The notes under the pieces: model-generated
Told to the model about the DNA's origin: nothing
What the model saw: only the letters and a program-made list of their open reading frames with translations
Database searches by the model: none
Assembly: GCF_004022565.1 (NCBI RefSeq)
Contig: NZ_CP022987.1
Coordinates: 2,170,001 to 2,234,000, forward strand
DNA from: Pollutimonas thiosulfatoxidans
Lineage (GTDB): Bacteria; Pseudomonadota; Gammaproteobacteria; Burkholderiales; Burkholderiaceae_B
Direction: 5' to 3'
DNA length: 64,000 bases
In this document: in pieces, positions 7,307 to 16,082 of the stretch
Layout: the number at the start of each line of letters is the position of its first letter
Numbering within the stretch: position 1 is the first letter of the stretch
Translations under genes and position numbers: made by a program

Positions 7307-10300
7307 ATGCAAGCAAGTAGTGCTCTTTACACCCGGCGTTCGCGGCCAGCGGTCAGTGAATTCTCATACGGGCTCTTAGGCAGCCTATTTCTCGCAAGCA
7401 TCATGTTCCCGGCACTGCCCGCATACGCCGCGCCTACCGGTGGGCAGGTCGCAGCGGGCTCGGGCGTCATCAGCCAGGCGGGCGGCAATACGACGGTTAA
7501 CCAGACCAGCCAGAATCTCTCTTTGAATTGGCAAAGCTTCAACGTGGGTGCCCACGAGTCGGTGAATTTCGTGCAGCCCAATAGCGCAGCCATTGCCGTG
7601 AACCGCATTGCCGATGCAAGCGCAAGCCAAATTCTGGGAAGCCTGAACGCGAACGGTCAGGTATTTCTTATCAACCCCAACGGCATTGTGTTTGGAGCCG
7701 GCGCCCAGGTAAATGTGGGCGGGCTGGTGGCGTCCACCTTGAATATCAGCGACAGTGATCTGACTGCCGCCACCCGCCACTTCACGGGCAGCGGCGTGGG
7801 CACCATTGTCAATCACGGGACAATTACGGCGGCGCCTGGCGGCTATGTGGTGCTGCTGGGCCGCTTGGTATCGAACCAGGGCACCATCAGCACGCCCGGC
7901 GGCACAGCAGCATTGGGGGCAGGAAGCGCGGTAAGCCTCAGCTTCGATGCCAACCACCTGCTCTCAATGCAGGTCGATCAAAGCACGCTTGCCGCGCTGG
8001 CCGAAAACAAACAACTGATCGTGGCAGATGGTGGCCAGGTGCTGATGAGCGCGGGGGCCAAGAACAGCCTGCTGGCCAGCGTGGTGAATAACACCGGAGT
8101 GGTCCAGGCGCAGACCGTGGCGAATCACAATGGTCGGATCGTGTTATTGGCGGGGATGGCTGCAGGCACAACGGAAGTAGGCGGCACGCTGGATGCGTCC
8201 TCACCCGAAGGAGCGGCGGGCGGCGGCTTTATTGAAACATCGGGCGCTGTTGTTCGCGTCGCCGATGACGCCCGCATCACAACCCATGCGGCCCATGGCC
8301 AGACCGGTACGTGGCTGATCGATCCGCAAGATTACACCATCGCCGCCAGCGGCGGCGATATCACAGGCAGCACGCTAAGCACCCACTTGGGCGGCAATAA
8401 CATCACGCTGATGTCGAGCGCGGGTGGCACGGCCGGCAGCGGCAACATTAACGTAAATGACGCGGTAAGCTGGAACGCCAACACGCTTACCATAATCGCT
8501 GCCAACAACATCAACATCAACGCCGTCATGACTGCCAGCGGTACCGCCGGCCTTGCGCTTAATGCCGCTACTACCAATGGCGCTGATGCAGGCGTGACGG
8601 GCGGCACAGTGAACGTCATGCCGGGTACGGGACGCGTGGATTTCGCAGGCCGCTCGGGTACGGGATTCCTGACCATCAATGGTAATGGCTACACCGTCCT
8701 CAATAGTCTGGGAGTAGAAGGCGATGTGACAGGCGGAGCGGCCACCTTGCAGGGTATGGCCGCCTCGGCCAATCTTGCGGGCTACTACGCGTTAGGTAGC
8801 GATATCGACGCCAGCGCTACCAACGGTTGGAATAGCGGCGCAGGCTTTGATCCGATCGGCAATAGCACCACGTCTTTCACCGGCGTCTTCGATGGCCTCG
8901 GTCACACGATCAGCGGGGTGATCATTAACCGGCCGGCGCTTGACCGAGTCGGCTTGTTTGGTTCTACCGTTGACCCAGTGATCCGCAACGTCGGCCTGAG
9001 CAGTGTCAATATTACCGGTAACGACCTGGTCGGTGGCCTGGTAGGGTACAAATTCGGCGGTGACGTGAGTAACAGTTATGCCACCGGTCAGGTAATCGGC
9101 GGGCAATACACCGGTGGCCTGGTGGGGGCGAACATGGGCAGCATCAGCAACAGCTACGCCGCCGTCACGGTCACTGGCGACTTCGGTACCGGCGGCTTGG
9201 TGGGGTACAACTTGGGCAGCATCAATAACACCTACGCTACCGGCCAAGTGACCGGTACCGACTGGTACACCGGTGGCCTCTTGGGAGGCAATGTCAACAG
9301 CGGCAGCGTCAGTAATAGTTACGCCACCGGCCAAGTCATCGGTCGCGGCAGCGCCGCTGGTGGCCTGGTGGGGGCTAGCGTAGACACTAGCAGCATCAGC
9401 AACAGCTATGCAACGGGCAACGTAAGTAGCGACGTCAATGACGCCGGAGGCCTGGTGGCGTCCAGCAACGCTACCATCAGCAATAGCTACGCTACCGGTC
9501 AGGTGACCGGCAATGCCATAAATGTCGGCGGCCTGGTGGGCGTCCAATACAGTGGTTCGATAAGCCAAAGCTATGCCACTGGCGCCGTCAATGGCCCCAA
9601 CGCCGGTGGATCCACTGGCGGCCTAGTGGGCAGACAGGACGGCGGCACCGTCAGCTCCAGCTACTGGAACAGGGAAACCACGGGCCAAAACCACAGCACC
9701 GGCAGCGCCGACAGCTTTGGCCTCAGCTCTGCCGAAATGCTGAACGCAAGCAGCTTCGCCGGGTGGGATATCGCCACCACCGGCGGCAGCACGGCAGCCT
9801 GGCGCATTTACGAAGGCCATACTGCACCGCTGCTGCGTGCGTTCATGACCGACCTGGCGGTCACCGCCAATAATGTAGCCACCACCTACACTGGCGCCGC
9901 CTACGCAGGCAGCAACGCTTATACCTTCGGCGCGCTTACGCCGAACTTCTGGCTCCAGTCGGCCGGTGTCAATACAGGTTTATTCATCGGCAACGCCAAT
10001 ACGAGCGCCCCTGCTATCGAGCTCGGCACCTACGCGTTGGATCGCGGCCCGCACTCCGGCCAACTGGGCTACGACATTGCTTTCACCCCGGGCAGCTTGA
10101 CGATCAACCCCGTCACGGTGCCACCAGAGGTCGTTCCGACAGAGAGCTTGCCAGTAGAGAGCTTGCCTATCAACGTCAAAATGACCATCGCTGGACTGAC
10201 CCAAGATTTTTCTCAGCCGGACTCCGGGGAGCCCGCTACCGACCACTGGGGATTCACATTGCCAAATGAAACGGATGCTGTCGCGTCCGACTTGTTCACC

Positions 10301-10330
10301 GTCGTTGGATCCGGTGTTCGCCTCCCATGA
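7307..10330 (+). CDS. Two-partner secretion exoprotein (TpsA) with GLUG repeats
   Basis: A 1007-residue filamentous-haemagglutinin-type exoprotein. A long signal peptide ends near LPAYAAPTGG. The TPS domain follows (about residues 42-310, with FLINPNGIVFGAGAQVNVGG, the NPNGI motif). A beta-helix section leads to eight GLUG repeats (about 575-790) and a YDG/MBG-like module (about 848-934), then a short acidic tail. It should be exported to the cell surface or medium by the TpsB partner encoded next, and act in adhesion or biofilm. It is short for the family (many exceed 2000 residues). Upstream in-frame codons from 7148 lack a ribosome site and would bury the signal peptide. Confidence 0.9.
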   Translation: MQASSALYTRRSRPAVSEFSYGLLGSLFLASIMFPALPAYAAPTGGQVAAGSGVISQAGGNTTVNQTSQNLSLNWQSFNVGAHESVNFVQPNSAAIAVNRIADASASQILGSLNANGQVFLINPNGIVFGAGAQVNVGGLVASTLNISDSDLTAATRHFTGSGVGTIVNHGTITAAPGGYVVLLGRLVSNQGTISTPGGTAALGAGSAVSLSFDANHLLSMQVDQSTLAALAENKQLIVADGGQVLMSAGAKNSLLASVVNNTGVVQAQTVANHNGRIVLLAGMAAGTTEVGGTLDASSPEGAAGGGFIETSGAVVRVADDARITTHAAHGQTGTWLIDPQDYTIAASGGDITGSTLSTHLGGNNITLMSSAGGTAGSGNINVNDAVSWNANTLTIIAANNININAVMTASGTAGLALNAATTNGADAGVTGGTVNVMPGTGRVDFAGRSGTGFLTINGNGYTVLNSLGVEGDVTGGAATLQGMAASANLAGYYALGSDIDASATNGWNSGAGFDPIGNSTTSFTGVFDGLGHTISGVIINRPALDRVGLFGSTVDPVIRNVGLSSVNITGNDLVGGLVGYKFGGDVSNSYATGQVIGGQYTGGLVGANMGSISNSYAAVTVTGDFGTGGLVGYNLGSINNTYATGQVTGTDWYTGGLLGGNVNSGSVSNSYATGQVIGRGSAAGGLVGASVDTSSISNSYATGNVSSDVNDAGGLVASSNATISNSYATGQVTGNAINVGGLVGVQYSGSISQSYATGAVNGPNAGGSTGGLVGRQDGGTVSSSYWNRETTGQNHSTGSADSFGLSSAEMLNASSFAGWDIATTGGSTAAWRIYEGHTAPLLRAFMTDLAVTANNVATTYTGAAYAGSNAYTFGALTPNFWLQSAGVNTGLFIGNANTSAPAIELGTYALDRGPHSGQLGYDIAFTPGSLTINPVTVPPEVVPTESLPVESLPINVKMTIAGLTQDFSQPDSGEPATDHWGFTLPNETDAVASDLFTVVGSGVRLP
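9030..9680 (+). repeat. GLUG repeat tract inside tpsA
   Basis: Eight copies of a GGLVG-anchored repeat occur about every 78-90 bp (near 9032, 9112, 9190, 9271, 9359, 9449, 9530 and 9620), each followed by an (I/V)SNSYATG(Q/N)V element. They are degenerate at the DNA level, which limits but does not exclude recombination. GLUG motifs occur in bacterial surface proteins and probably extend the stalk. Confidence 0.85.
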
Positions 10331-12012
10331 GAAAAGCACACATTTATTCCGTGGGCCTGACGCTAGCAGGATTCGCCTTCGTGGCCTCGCCCCAGGCGGC
10401 TCTTGCGCAAGTCTATCCGGGCAGCGGGGCTATCCTGCAAGAGGTGCAGCCCTCTGCGCCCGAGGCCGCTCCGAGCGCGGAGCCGGACCTGACTATCGAA
10501 CCGCAAGCTGCGCCAGCCACCTCGGACGCCACCCCGATCTGGATTAGGCATATCACAGTCAGCGGCAACACCAGCTTTGACACCCCGACGCTGCACGCTC
10601 TCGTGGCCCAAGGCGAAGGTCGCAACCAGACGATTGGACAATTAAACGCGCTGGCCCAGATCATCACCGATTATTACCACACCCACGGCTACCCGCTTGC
10701 CCGCGCCTATCTTCCGCCCCAGACTCTTGAAAACGCAACCGTTGAGATCGCGGTGCTTGAGGCCCGTTACGGAAAGGTTGATCTCATCAACCACAGCCGG
10801 GTCAGCGATGGCCCCATCGCGGCGGTACTAGCGCCTTTGCGGCCCGGTGATATGATCACGCAGGAACAGCTCGACTCTCGCCTGCTGCTGCTGGGCGACT
10901 TGCCAGGCGTCAAACCCCACGCAACCTTGAGCCCTGGAGCGGCAGTGGGCACAGCCGATCTCGCCGTGCGAGCGGAGGCCGGGCCCCTTGTGACGGGCAG
11001 CGCCACCGCCGACGGCCTGGGCAATCGCTACACTGGGCGCGCACGCCTGGGAGCGAACCTGGATATCCATAGCCCACTGAAGCGAGGCGATCTTCTAAGT
11101 GCGAACGTCTTGTCTTCGGGCAAGGGTCTGACCTACGGACGCCTCGCCTACCAATTGCCTCTTGGCGGTTCCGGCACTCGATTGGGCGCAGCATACTCAG
11201 CGCTGACCTACCGCTTGGCGGGCGGGCTGGGGGCGTTGGAGGCCCACGGCACGGCTAGCGTGGCGAGCGCCTGGCTCTCGCAGCCCTTTATCCGTAGTCC
11301 TAATGTGAATATTACCGGGCGCGTGCAGTTCAATCGCAAGACGCTCGATGACCGAATTGATGTCGCAGCCCTTGTCAGCCAACGCCACAGCGACAGCGCC
11401 ACCTTCGGTCTGGACGCGACGCGACGCGATGGGCTCGGGGGGGGCGGCATCACTTTGGCGAGCGCTAGCTTCACGCCCGGGCAGCTACGCCTCGACAACT
11501 TGCAGGCGCAAACAGCCGATGCGAATTCAGTAAAAACGGCTGGCTCGTACACGCGCTGGAATGCCACGCTGGCTCGTCTGCAAACCCTTACCCGGACCAC
11601 ACGCCTGTATGCAAGCCTAAGTGGTCAGTACAGCCCAGATAATCTCGACCCGTCCGAGCAGTTTCTACTCGGTGGGGCCTATAGTGTGCGCGGTTACGAG
11701 ACCGGAACGCTGGGCGGCTCCTCGGGCTACTTGGCTACCGTCGAACTGCGCCAGGATTTGCCAATACCCCTGCCAGGCCAGTGGCAAGGCACTCTCTTTG
11801 CCGACACGGGCGCAGTGCGCCGCAATGCACACCCGATAGGGACCGACGCCAATGTGGCGCACATCAGCGATGCGGGACTAGCGCTGGACTGGACGGGACC
11901 ACATCAATGGGCCGCCCGCGTGCAGGTTGCCATCCCTGTGGGTGCTACGCCGACCATCGCCGGTGAGCGACCCTCGGCACGAGTGTGGGTGCAACTGACC
12001 AAAGGGTTTTAG
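10327..12012 (+). CDS. ShlB/FhaC/HecB-family outer-membrane transporter (TpsB)
   Basis: A 561-residue TpsB pore. A signal peptide ends near AALAQVYPG, a proline/alanine-rich linker follows, then a POTRA domain beginning IRHITVSGNTSFD (about residues 73-145), a second POTRA region, and a 16-stranded barrel ending in VWVQLTKGF with a C-terminal phenylalanine as expected for barrel insertion. The ATG overlaps the end of the exoprotein gene by 4 bp, so the pair is translationally coupled. The barrel recognises the partner's TPS domain and passes it across the outer membrane. No accessory glycosyltransferase is adjacent. Confidence 0.93.
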   Translation: MRKAHIYSVGLTLAGFAFVASPQAALAQVYPGSGAILQEVQPSAPEAAPSAEPDLTIEPQAAPATSDATPIWIRHITVSGNTSFDTPTLHALVAQGEGRNQTIGQLNALAQIITDYYHTHGYPLARAYLPPQTLENATVEIAVLEARYGKVDLINHSRVSDGPIAAVLAPLRPGDMITQEQLDSRLLLLGDLPGVKPHATLSPGAAVGTADLAVRAEAGPLVTGSATADGLGNRYTGRARLGANLDIHSPLKRGDLLSANVLSSGKGLTYGRLAYQLPLGGSGTRLGAAYSALTYRLAGGLGALEAHGTASVASAWLSQPFIRSPNVNITGRVQFNRKTLDDRIDVAALVSQRHSDSATFGLDATRRDGLGGGGITLASASFTPGQLRLDNLQAQTADANSVKTAGSYTRWNATLARLQTLTRTTRLYASLSGQYSPDNLDPSEQFLLGGAYSVRGYETGTLGGSSGYLATVELRQDLPIPLPGQWQGTLFADTGAVRRNAHPIGTDANVAHISDAGLALDWTGPHQWAARVQVAIPVGATPTIAGERPSARVWVQLTKGF

Positions 12013-12073
12013 GTGCAAGCTGTGTAATGAAACCGCCTACCGCCTCCTCTCAATCGACAGAGCACTAGCCACC

Positions 12074-12379
12074 TCAATTCTGGATGACGTCGGACCACTC
12101 GGGATGCTTCTTCGACTGCGCCCGCACATAGGGGCATAGCGGCACGACGCGATAACCCTTGGCGCGCGCATCCGTTATCAGGGCATTGACCAGCGCCAAT
12201 GCCGCGCCTGTACCGCGAAGCGCGTCCGGGGCGAAGGTGTGATCTGCGATGACCAGCACATCAGACACCTTCGAAATGGTCAGCTCGCCCTCTTCATCAA
12301 TGCCATCGATACGGGCGACAAAGCGGCCTTTGTGGCCTTCATCTTCATATGAAGTTTGAACTGCAGGTTTGTCGGTCAT
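12074..12379 (-). CDS. YjdJ-type GNAT-fold N-acetyltransferase
   Basis: A 101-residue protein of the short GNAT clade (YjdJ, 'Acetyltransf_CG'). The acetyl-CoA loop appears as ALRGTGAALALVNALI and the clade hallmark as VVPLCPYVRAQSKKHPEW. Start 12379 is supported by GGAGGC just upstream. These proteins are thought to acetylate small molecules or short peptides, but the substrate is unknown. It sits 65 bp from an alpha/beta hydrolase gene on the same strand and may share its transcript. Confidence 0.88.
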   Translation of the reverse strand: MTDKPAVQTSYEDEGHKGRFVARIDGIDEEGELTISKVSDVLVIADHTFAPDALRGTGAALALVNALITDARAKGYRVVPLCPYVRAQSKKHPEWSDVIQN

Positions 12380-12444
12380 TTCTGCCTCCGTGTACGTTCG
12401 TGTTTCCATAGTGCCATAAGCCTGCATCACTGACTGGACTCACC

Positions 12445-13245
12445 TCAGTCTTGCGACTTCAACCACCGAAGTAAGGTGGTGTTGAAATCACTGGGTTTTT
12501 CAACATTTGGGAGGTGGCGACAACCATCCAGCTCTACATAGTGAGCACCTGGAATCAGTGCTGCCAATCGCTTGTTCTCGGACGGGGGAGTACTGGGATC
12601 ATCTGCCCCGCATAGAACAAGCGCTGGAGTACGCAAACCAGGCAAGACGCTCGAGAAGTCAAAATCCTGCATGGCTCGGGCGCAGCCCTCAAACCCGTCC
12701 AGGCTCGTGGCCAGAATGCTTTCGTTGAACTGCTGATATCTCAGAGGAAAGCCCGAGCGAAACACCTCCGTAAACCAGCGAATCAATGTCGCGTCCGCCA
12801 ACGGCGCAAGCGAATCAGCCTCTCTGGCGACAGCGATGCGTTCATTCCACATATCAACAGCACCGGCCGCTGAAGAAGGGAGCGTGTCGCACAGGGTAAG
12901 AGACCGCAGCAAATGCTGGTGCTTGGCCGCAAACGCCTGTCCAAACATCCCGCCGATCGACAGACCAACATAATGAACGGCACCCAGTGCCAGGCCATTG
13001 ACAACATCCGCAACGTCATCGGCCAGGTCATCCAGCGAATAGGGCCCTGCTACCGCCTCGCTTGCACCATGTCCGCGGATGTCCATTCGCAGCACGCGAT
13101 ATCCTGACTGCAACAACGCAGGCACCTGTTCGGCCCACATGCCGCTGTCAGCCGTAAGAGAGTGCGTGAGGCACACCACCGGCGCCTCCGGCTCACCTAG
13201 CAGTTCATACCAAATCCGCCGACCGTTCGACAGTCGAAAAAACAT
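12445..13245 (-). CDS. Alpha/beta-hydrolase, 3-oxoadipate enol-lactonase-like
   Basis: A 266-residue alpha/beta hydrolase. The nucleophile elbow is VGLSIGGMFGQ (Ser about residue 96), the acid residue is probably in ALVLCGADDPSTPP, and the catalytic His in DGCRHLPNVEKP. The opening WYELLGEPEAPVVCLTHSL and overall layout match PcaD-type 3-oxoadipate enol-lactonases. No other beta-ketoadipate gene is close, so a general esterase or lactonase is equally possible. Confidence 0.82.
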   Translation of the reverse strand: MFFRLSNGRRIWYELLGEPEAPVVCLTHSLTADSGMWAEQVPALLQSGYRVLRMDIRGHGASEAVAGPYSLDDLADDVADVVNGLALGAVHYVGLSIGGMFGQAFAAKHQHLLRSLTLCDTLPSSAAGAVDMWNERIAVAREADSLAPLADATLIRWFTEVFRSGFPLRYQQFNESILATSLDGFEGCARAMQDFDFSSVLPGLRTPALVLCGADDPSTPPSENKRLAALIPGAHYVELDGCRHLPNVEKPSDFNTTLLRWLKSQD

Positions 13246-13942
13246 TCTCGTTCTCCAGTGGACATGATTACTACCTCACAATTAGAGGACTGGTTTCACT
13301 GACTTCCTCCTGAAGGACGCGGTCAACCATTGCACGGTCAATCAGAACGCCCAGTCCACCGTCAGCAGTCGGGCGGTATCAGGCTTGATGCTTACGCCTA
13401 ACTCAAACATACCTGTATCCCCCTTCACGCTTGGCGAGAGTTGTGCGGTTGAAGCAGTATGATTCTACGGTGTTTGATGATGCCCCCCGTGTGCCGTTAA
13501 GCATAAAGTGGCCAAAAAACATACGCCGAAGAGGACACTATGGTTTAGTTAGAGCCATAGAGCGAGTCGATCTGAAATAAGACAAGTGGCAATCATAGAG
13601 TTTTGCCGGGCTAGTGGGAGATGGGAATATATATGGGGACTCTGCGATGATGAACTGTGAGGAGTTGTGAGATCGCTCCGAGTACGCGCGTGGGAAGCAC
13701 ACGGCGGGCGAGCCATGCCCGACAATATCCGTGTGGTGATGCAAGGCTTACCTATGAGCTCGATCGCCTCCAAGGTGTGGTTCCCGGCGCGCTTACATTG
13801 TTAGTGGTCACGGATCTTCTCTATGGCCCACGAGCTATGGTGTGAATCCGCAATGAAGTACTGCTAGCATAGCGGCACTTCTGGATACGAAATCAATATC
13901 AGCGGGAAGCTTTAGCCAAGGCCGATGCAGCGCCTCTTTCAG
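13246..13942. other. Intergenic stretch without an intact gene
   Basis: About 700 bp between the hydrolase and the IclR gene. Several 60-75 codon frames on both strands overlap one another, have no ribosome site and match nothing I recognise. The only recognisable content is a possible autotransporter-barrel remnant at 13342-13464. The rest looks like decayed sequence. Confidence 0.5.
13342..13464 (-). pseudogene. Possible remnant of an autotransporter beta-barrel
   Basis: On the minus strand a 40-codon frame between two stops reads LSPSVKGDTGMFELGVSIKP followed by an alternating segment ending in W-A-F. This resembles the last strands of an outer-membrane autotransporter barrel, which often has 'KGDxG..ELGVSIKP'. 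It has no start of its own and stops a little early. The call is from memory of the family pattern and is tentative. Confidence 0.3.
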
Positions 13943-14785
13943 TTAAGCCTGAGCATCAAGAATAGGCTCGCCCCTATAGCCGAGATTAGCCGAAATCAAA
14001 TTGGCTGCCTGCTGAAGCGCTTTTACTTGTTCCGCCGAAGGTACGGGACGCACAAATTGCATGGAGCCCACCACCGCCAGTGTTGCTATGCAATCGCCGG
14101 TATCATTAAGGATGGGGACGGCGATAGCATTGATCCCAAGCACCATTTCTTGTGAAGCCGTTGCCCATCCCCGCTCGCGAGCCAGCCGGGTTTGGAGCTC
14201 AATTTCACGAAGATCACATATTGTGTGTTCGGTATAGCGCGTTTGGTATTGCTGCTTAACCGTATCCATCAGGGGCTGTCGGGAAAACGCCAAGGCAACT
14301 TTACCTTGTGCGGTGGAATGAAAGGCCATTTCACTGCCTCTGCGCACGCCAATTTCCAATGTATTTTGGCTGAGCATGGTTTCCATGATCGTAACGCCAC
14401 GTGGGCTGACCACCCCCAAAGCAATCGTTTGCTTCAACGTATCCCGCAAGCTGCGAATAATGGGTTCAGCCCCCGTGAGCAGATCAAAACGCTCTTCATA
14501 TAAGCGTCCCAGCAACTGAGCCTTTACACCCAATCTATATCGGGCGGAGTGGAGGTTTTGGCTGATGTATCCCCGCGCCACTAACGTTTGCAAATGTCGA
14601 AATATGGTCGCTTTTGTCGAACCGAGCAATTCGGTCAGCTCCGTGACCCCAACGTCCCTTGGACTGTTTGCGACAGCCTCGAGTACATCAAAAGCGATAT
14701 GGACTGATTTAACACCGGCCTCTGGCCGTGCTTCTGCCGTGTTATAGGTGTCTTGTTTTCCAGAGGCGATATGTGGTGCGTTCAT
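13943..14785 (-). CDS. IclR-family transcriptional regulator
   Basis: A 280-residue IclR regulator. The winged helix-turn-helix lies at about residues 25-85 (VTELTELLGSTKATIFRHLQ), followed by the effector-binding GAF-like domain (STAQGKVALAFSR, ERGWATASQEMVLGINAIAVP). The ATG at 14785 is chosen over a longer frame that would overlap the next gene. It is the last gene of a four-gene leftward operon (hydroxyacid dehydrogenase, amidohydrolase, Dabb protein, IclR) and likely controls both that operon and the divergent cupin-TRAP operon, through the dyads at 17053 and 17203 (inference). Confidence 0.93.
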   Translation of the reverse strand: MNAPHIASGKQDTYNTAEARPEAGVKSVHIAFDVLEAVANSPRDVGVTELTELLGSTKATIFRHLQTLVARGYISQNLHSARYRLGVKAQLLGRLYEERFDLLTGAEPIIRSLRDTLKQTIALGVVSPRGVTIMETMLSQNTLEIGVRRGSEMAFHSTAQGKVALAFSRQPLMDTVKQQYQTRYTEHTICDLREIELQTRLARERGWATASQEMVLGINAIAVPILNDTGDCIATLAVVGSMQFVRPVPSAEQVKALQQAANLISANLGYRGEPILDAQA

Positions 14786-14819
14786 AATTTCTTCGCAAGT
14801 CTCAAGGCGGCATCGACGG

Positions 14820-15143
14820 TTAGAGCTTAAGGGTGGTAACGCTGCCGGGCACCACTTCGTAGCTGACAATTGCTCGATTCCGAATTAGAGGGCGGAAGCG
14901 ATCCCTTACATGCTCTTCATGCTCACGACTATTCAGATACGCTTTTAATTCGACTTCACTTTCGAATTCTACGGAAAAAGCATACTCAAATGTGTCGTCT
15001 CGCTCGCTTTGATTGGCACCTAAAGTGAAATCTCTCATAGCAAGGAATTGGGCTGGAAATGTGGTGTACTCCTTTAGAAGCGCGTTACGTGCTTCGGCAG
15101 AGACCTCAGGTTTGAAGCTGAAAAAAACAGTATGACGCATCAT
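14820..15143 (-). CDS. Dabb (stress-responsive alpha/beta-barrel) domain protein
   Basis: A 107-residue dimeric alpha-beta barrel protein. It begins MRHTVFFSFKPEVS, has the internal FEYAFSVEFESEVELKAYL segment, and the conserved late HEEHVRDRFRPLI histidine region. Dabb proteins include enzymes acting on aromatic or polyketide substrates and others with no known reaction. It sits between an amidohydrolase and the IclR gene, with 17 and 34 bp gaps, so it is part of the catabolic operon and could be an auxiliary enzyme such as an isomerase or decarboxylase. Function is not established. Confidence 0.85.
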   Translation of the reverse strand: MMRHTVFFSFKPEVSAEARNALLKEYTTFPAQFLAMRDFTLGANQSERDDTFEYAFSVEFESEVELKAYLNSREHEEHVRDRFRPLIRNRAIVSYEVVPGSVTTLKL

Positions 15144-15160
15144 GAAGTGTTCTCTCTAAG

Positions 15161-16066
15161 TTAAGCGGCGACGGGTGGAAACCCAAAAAGCTCGATAGGG
15201 TTGTCTACGAGAATGGCTTTGCGCTGTTCCGGGTCGGACACGTAACGACTGAACAGGTCGACCAGTTCACCATCATTTGGCATCGCCCCGTCATATAGAA
15301 CATGAGGCCAATCCGTTGCCCATAGCACGCGCTCGGGATTCATCGCGACAAGCCTTTGAACCGTGTCGATGGTGTCCTCATATGGGGGGCCGGCAGAAGA
15401 GACCTGATCAGTGCGCGATACCTTTAGCCACCAATTGCCTTGTGCAACAAGCGCTTTAACTAAGCTAAACCCCTCCCCCTTTAAGTCTTGCGGGGTGCAA
15501 TAAGCTAAATGATCCAATACCACCTGCATACGCAGTTGGCGAAGCATATCACTCAAGTTAGACAGCTCTGGAATAGTGGCATGTAGCGACACGATCCAGC
15601 CAAGTTCGCGAACGCGATCTAGATTCCTTTGGAAAGCCTTTGGATCCCACGGCGCACCAAGACCCGAAAGAAGGTTGAAGCGAGCACTGCAAACACCGAT
15701 CTCATCCAGCTGCGCCAGCTCACTGTCAGTGACGCTGTCGTCAAGAATCGCCACTCCCCTGTACTTGTGTGGATGCGCCTTCAAAATTTCTTTCATCAGT
15801 CGGTGATCCGTTCCATAGATGGAAGGCTGCACCAGCACGGCCCGCGAAACTCCAAGGACCTCATGCATGCGAAGCATGTCTTCCAAGCTGGAATGCGGCG
15901 GCGCGTCATACTTTCGACCCGCCTCCAGTCGACTTTGTCCAGTTGAATCATAGACATGCACCGCACAGTCACATGAGCCCGAAGGAAGCGCATCAGCGGG
16001 TGGACGAGTGTCCGTATCCCACGGGGTATATGCTTTACCCAAGTACCAATCACTTTTGGTGTTCAT
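15161..16066 (-). CDS. Amidohydrolase-superfamily protein, LigI-like lactonase (COG3618)
   Basis: A 301-residue TIM-barrel protein related to 2-pyrone-4,6-dicarboxylate lactonase. Late-barrel motifs are clear: VVLDHLAY and VLWATDWPHVLYD. At strand 1, where relatives have D-x-H-x-H, this one reads C-D-C-A-V-H-V-Y, so the first metal histidine is Ala. That fits the metal-independent LigI-type lactonases or a diverged mechanism. Start 16066 has AGGAG upstream. It probably hydrolyses a lactone or cyclic intermediate delivered by the TRAP system encoded divergently. Confidence 0.85.
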   Translation of the reverse strand: MNTKSDWYLGKAYTPWDTDTRPPADALPSGSCDCAVHVYDSTGQSRLEAGRKYDAPPHSSLEDMLRMHEVLGVSRAVLVQPSIYGTDHRLMKEILKAHPHKYRGVAILDDSVTDSELAQLDEIGVCSARFNLLSGLGAPWDPKAFQRNLDRVRELGWIVSLHATIPELSNLSDMLRQLRMQVVLDHLAYCTPQDLKGEGFSLVKALVAQGNWWLKVSRTDQVSSAGPPYEDTIDTVQRLVAMNPERVLWATDWPHVLYDGAMPNDGELVDLFSRYVSDPEQRKAILVDNPIELFGFPPVAA

Positions 16067-16082
16067 CGAAGCTCCTGGTGCC

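Noticed and set aside
8332..9568. Long minus-strand frames inside tpsA
   Set aside because: They are mirror images of the GLUG repeats and carry no independent signal.
13538..13845. Small frames on both strands in the gap before the IclR gene
   Set aside because: They overlap each other, lack ribosome sites and match nothing known.
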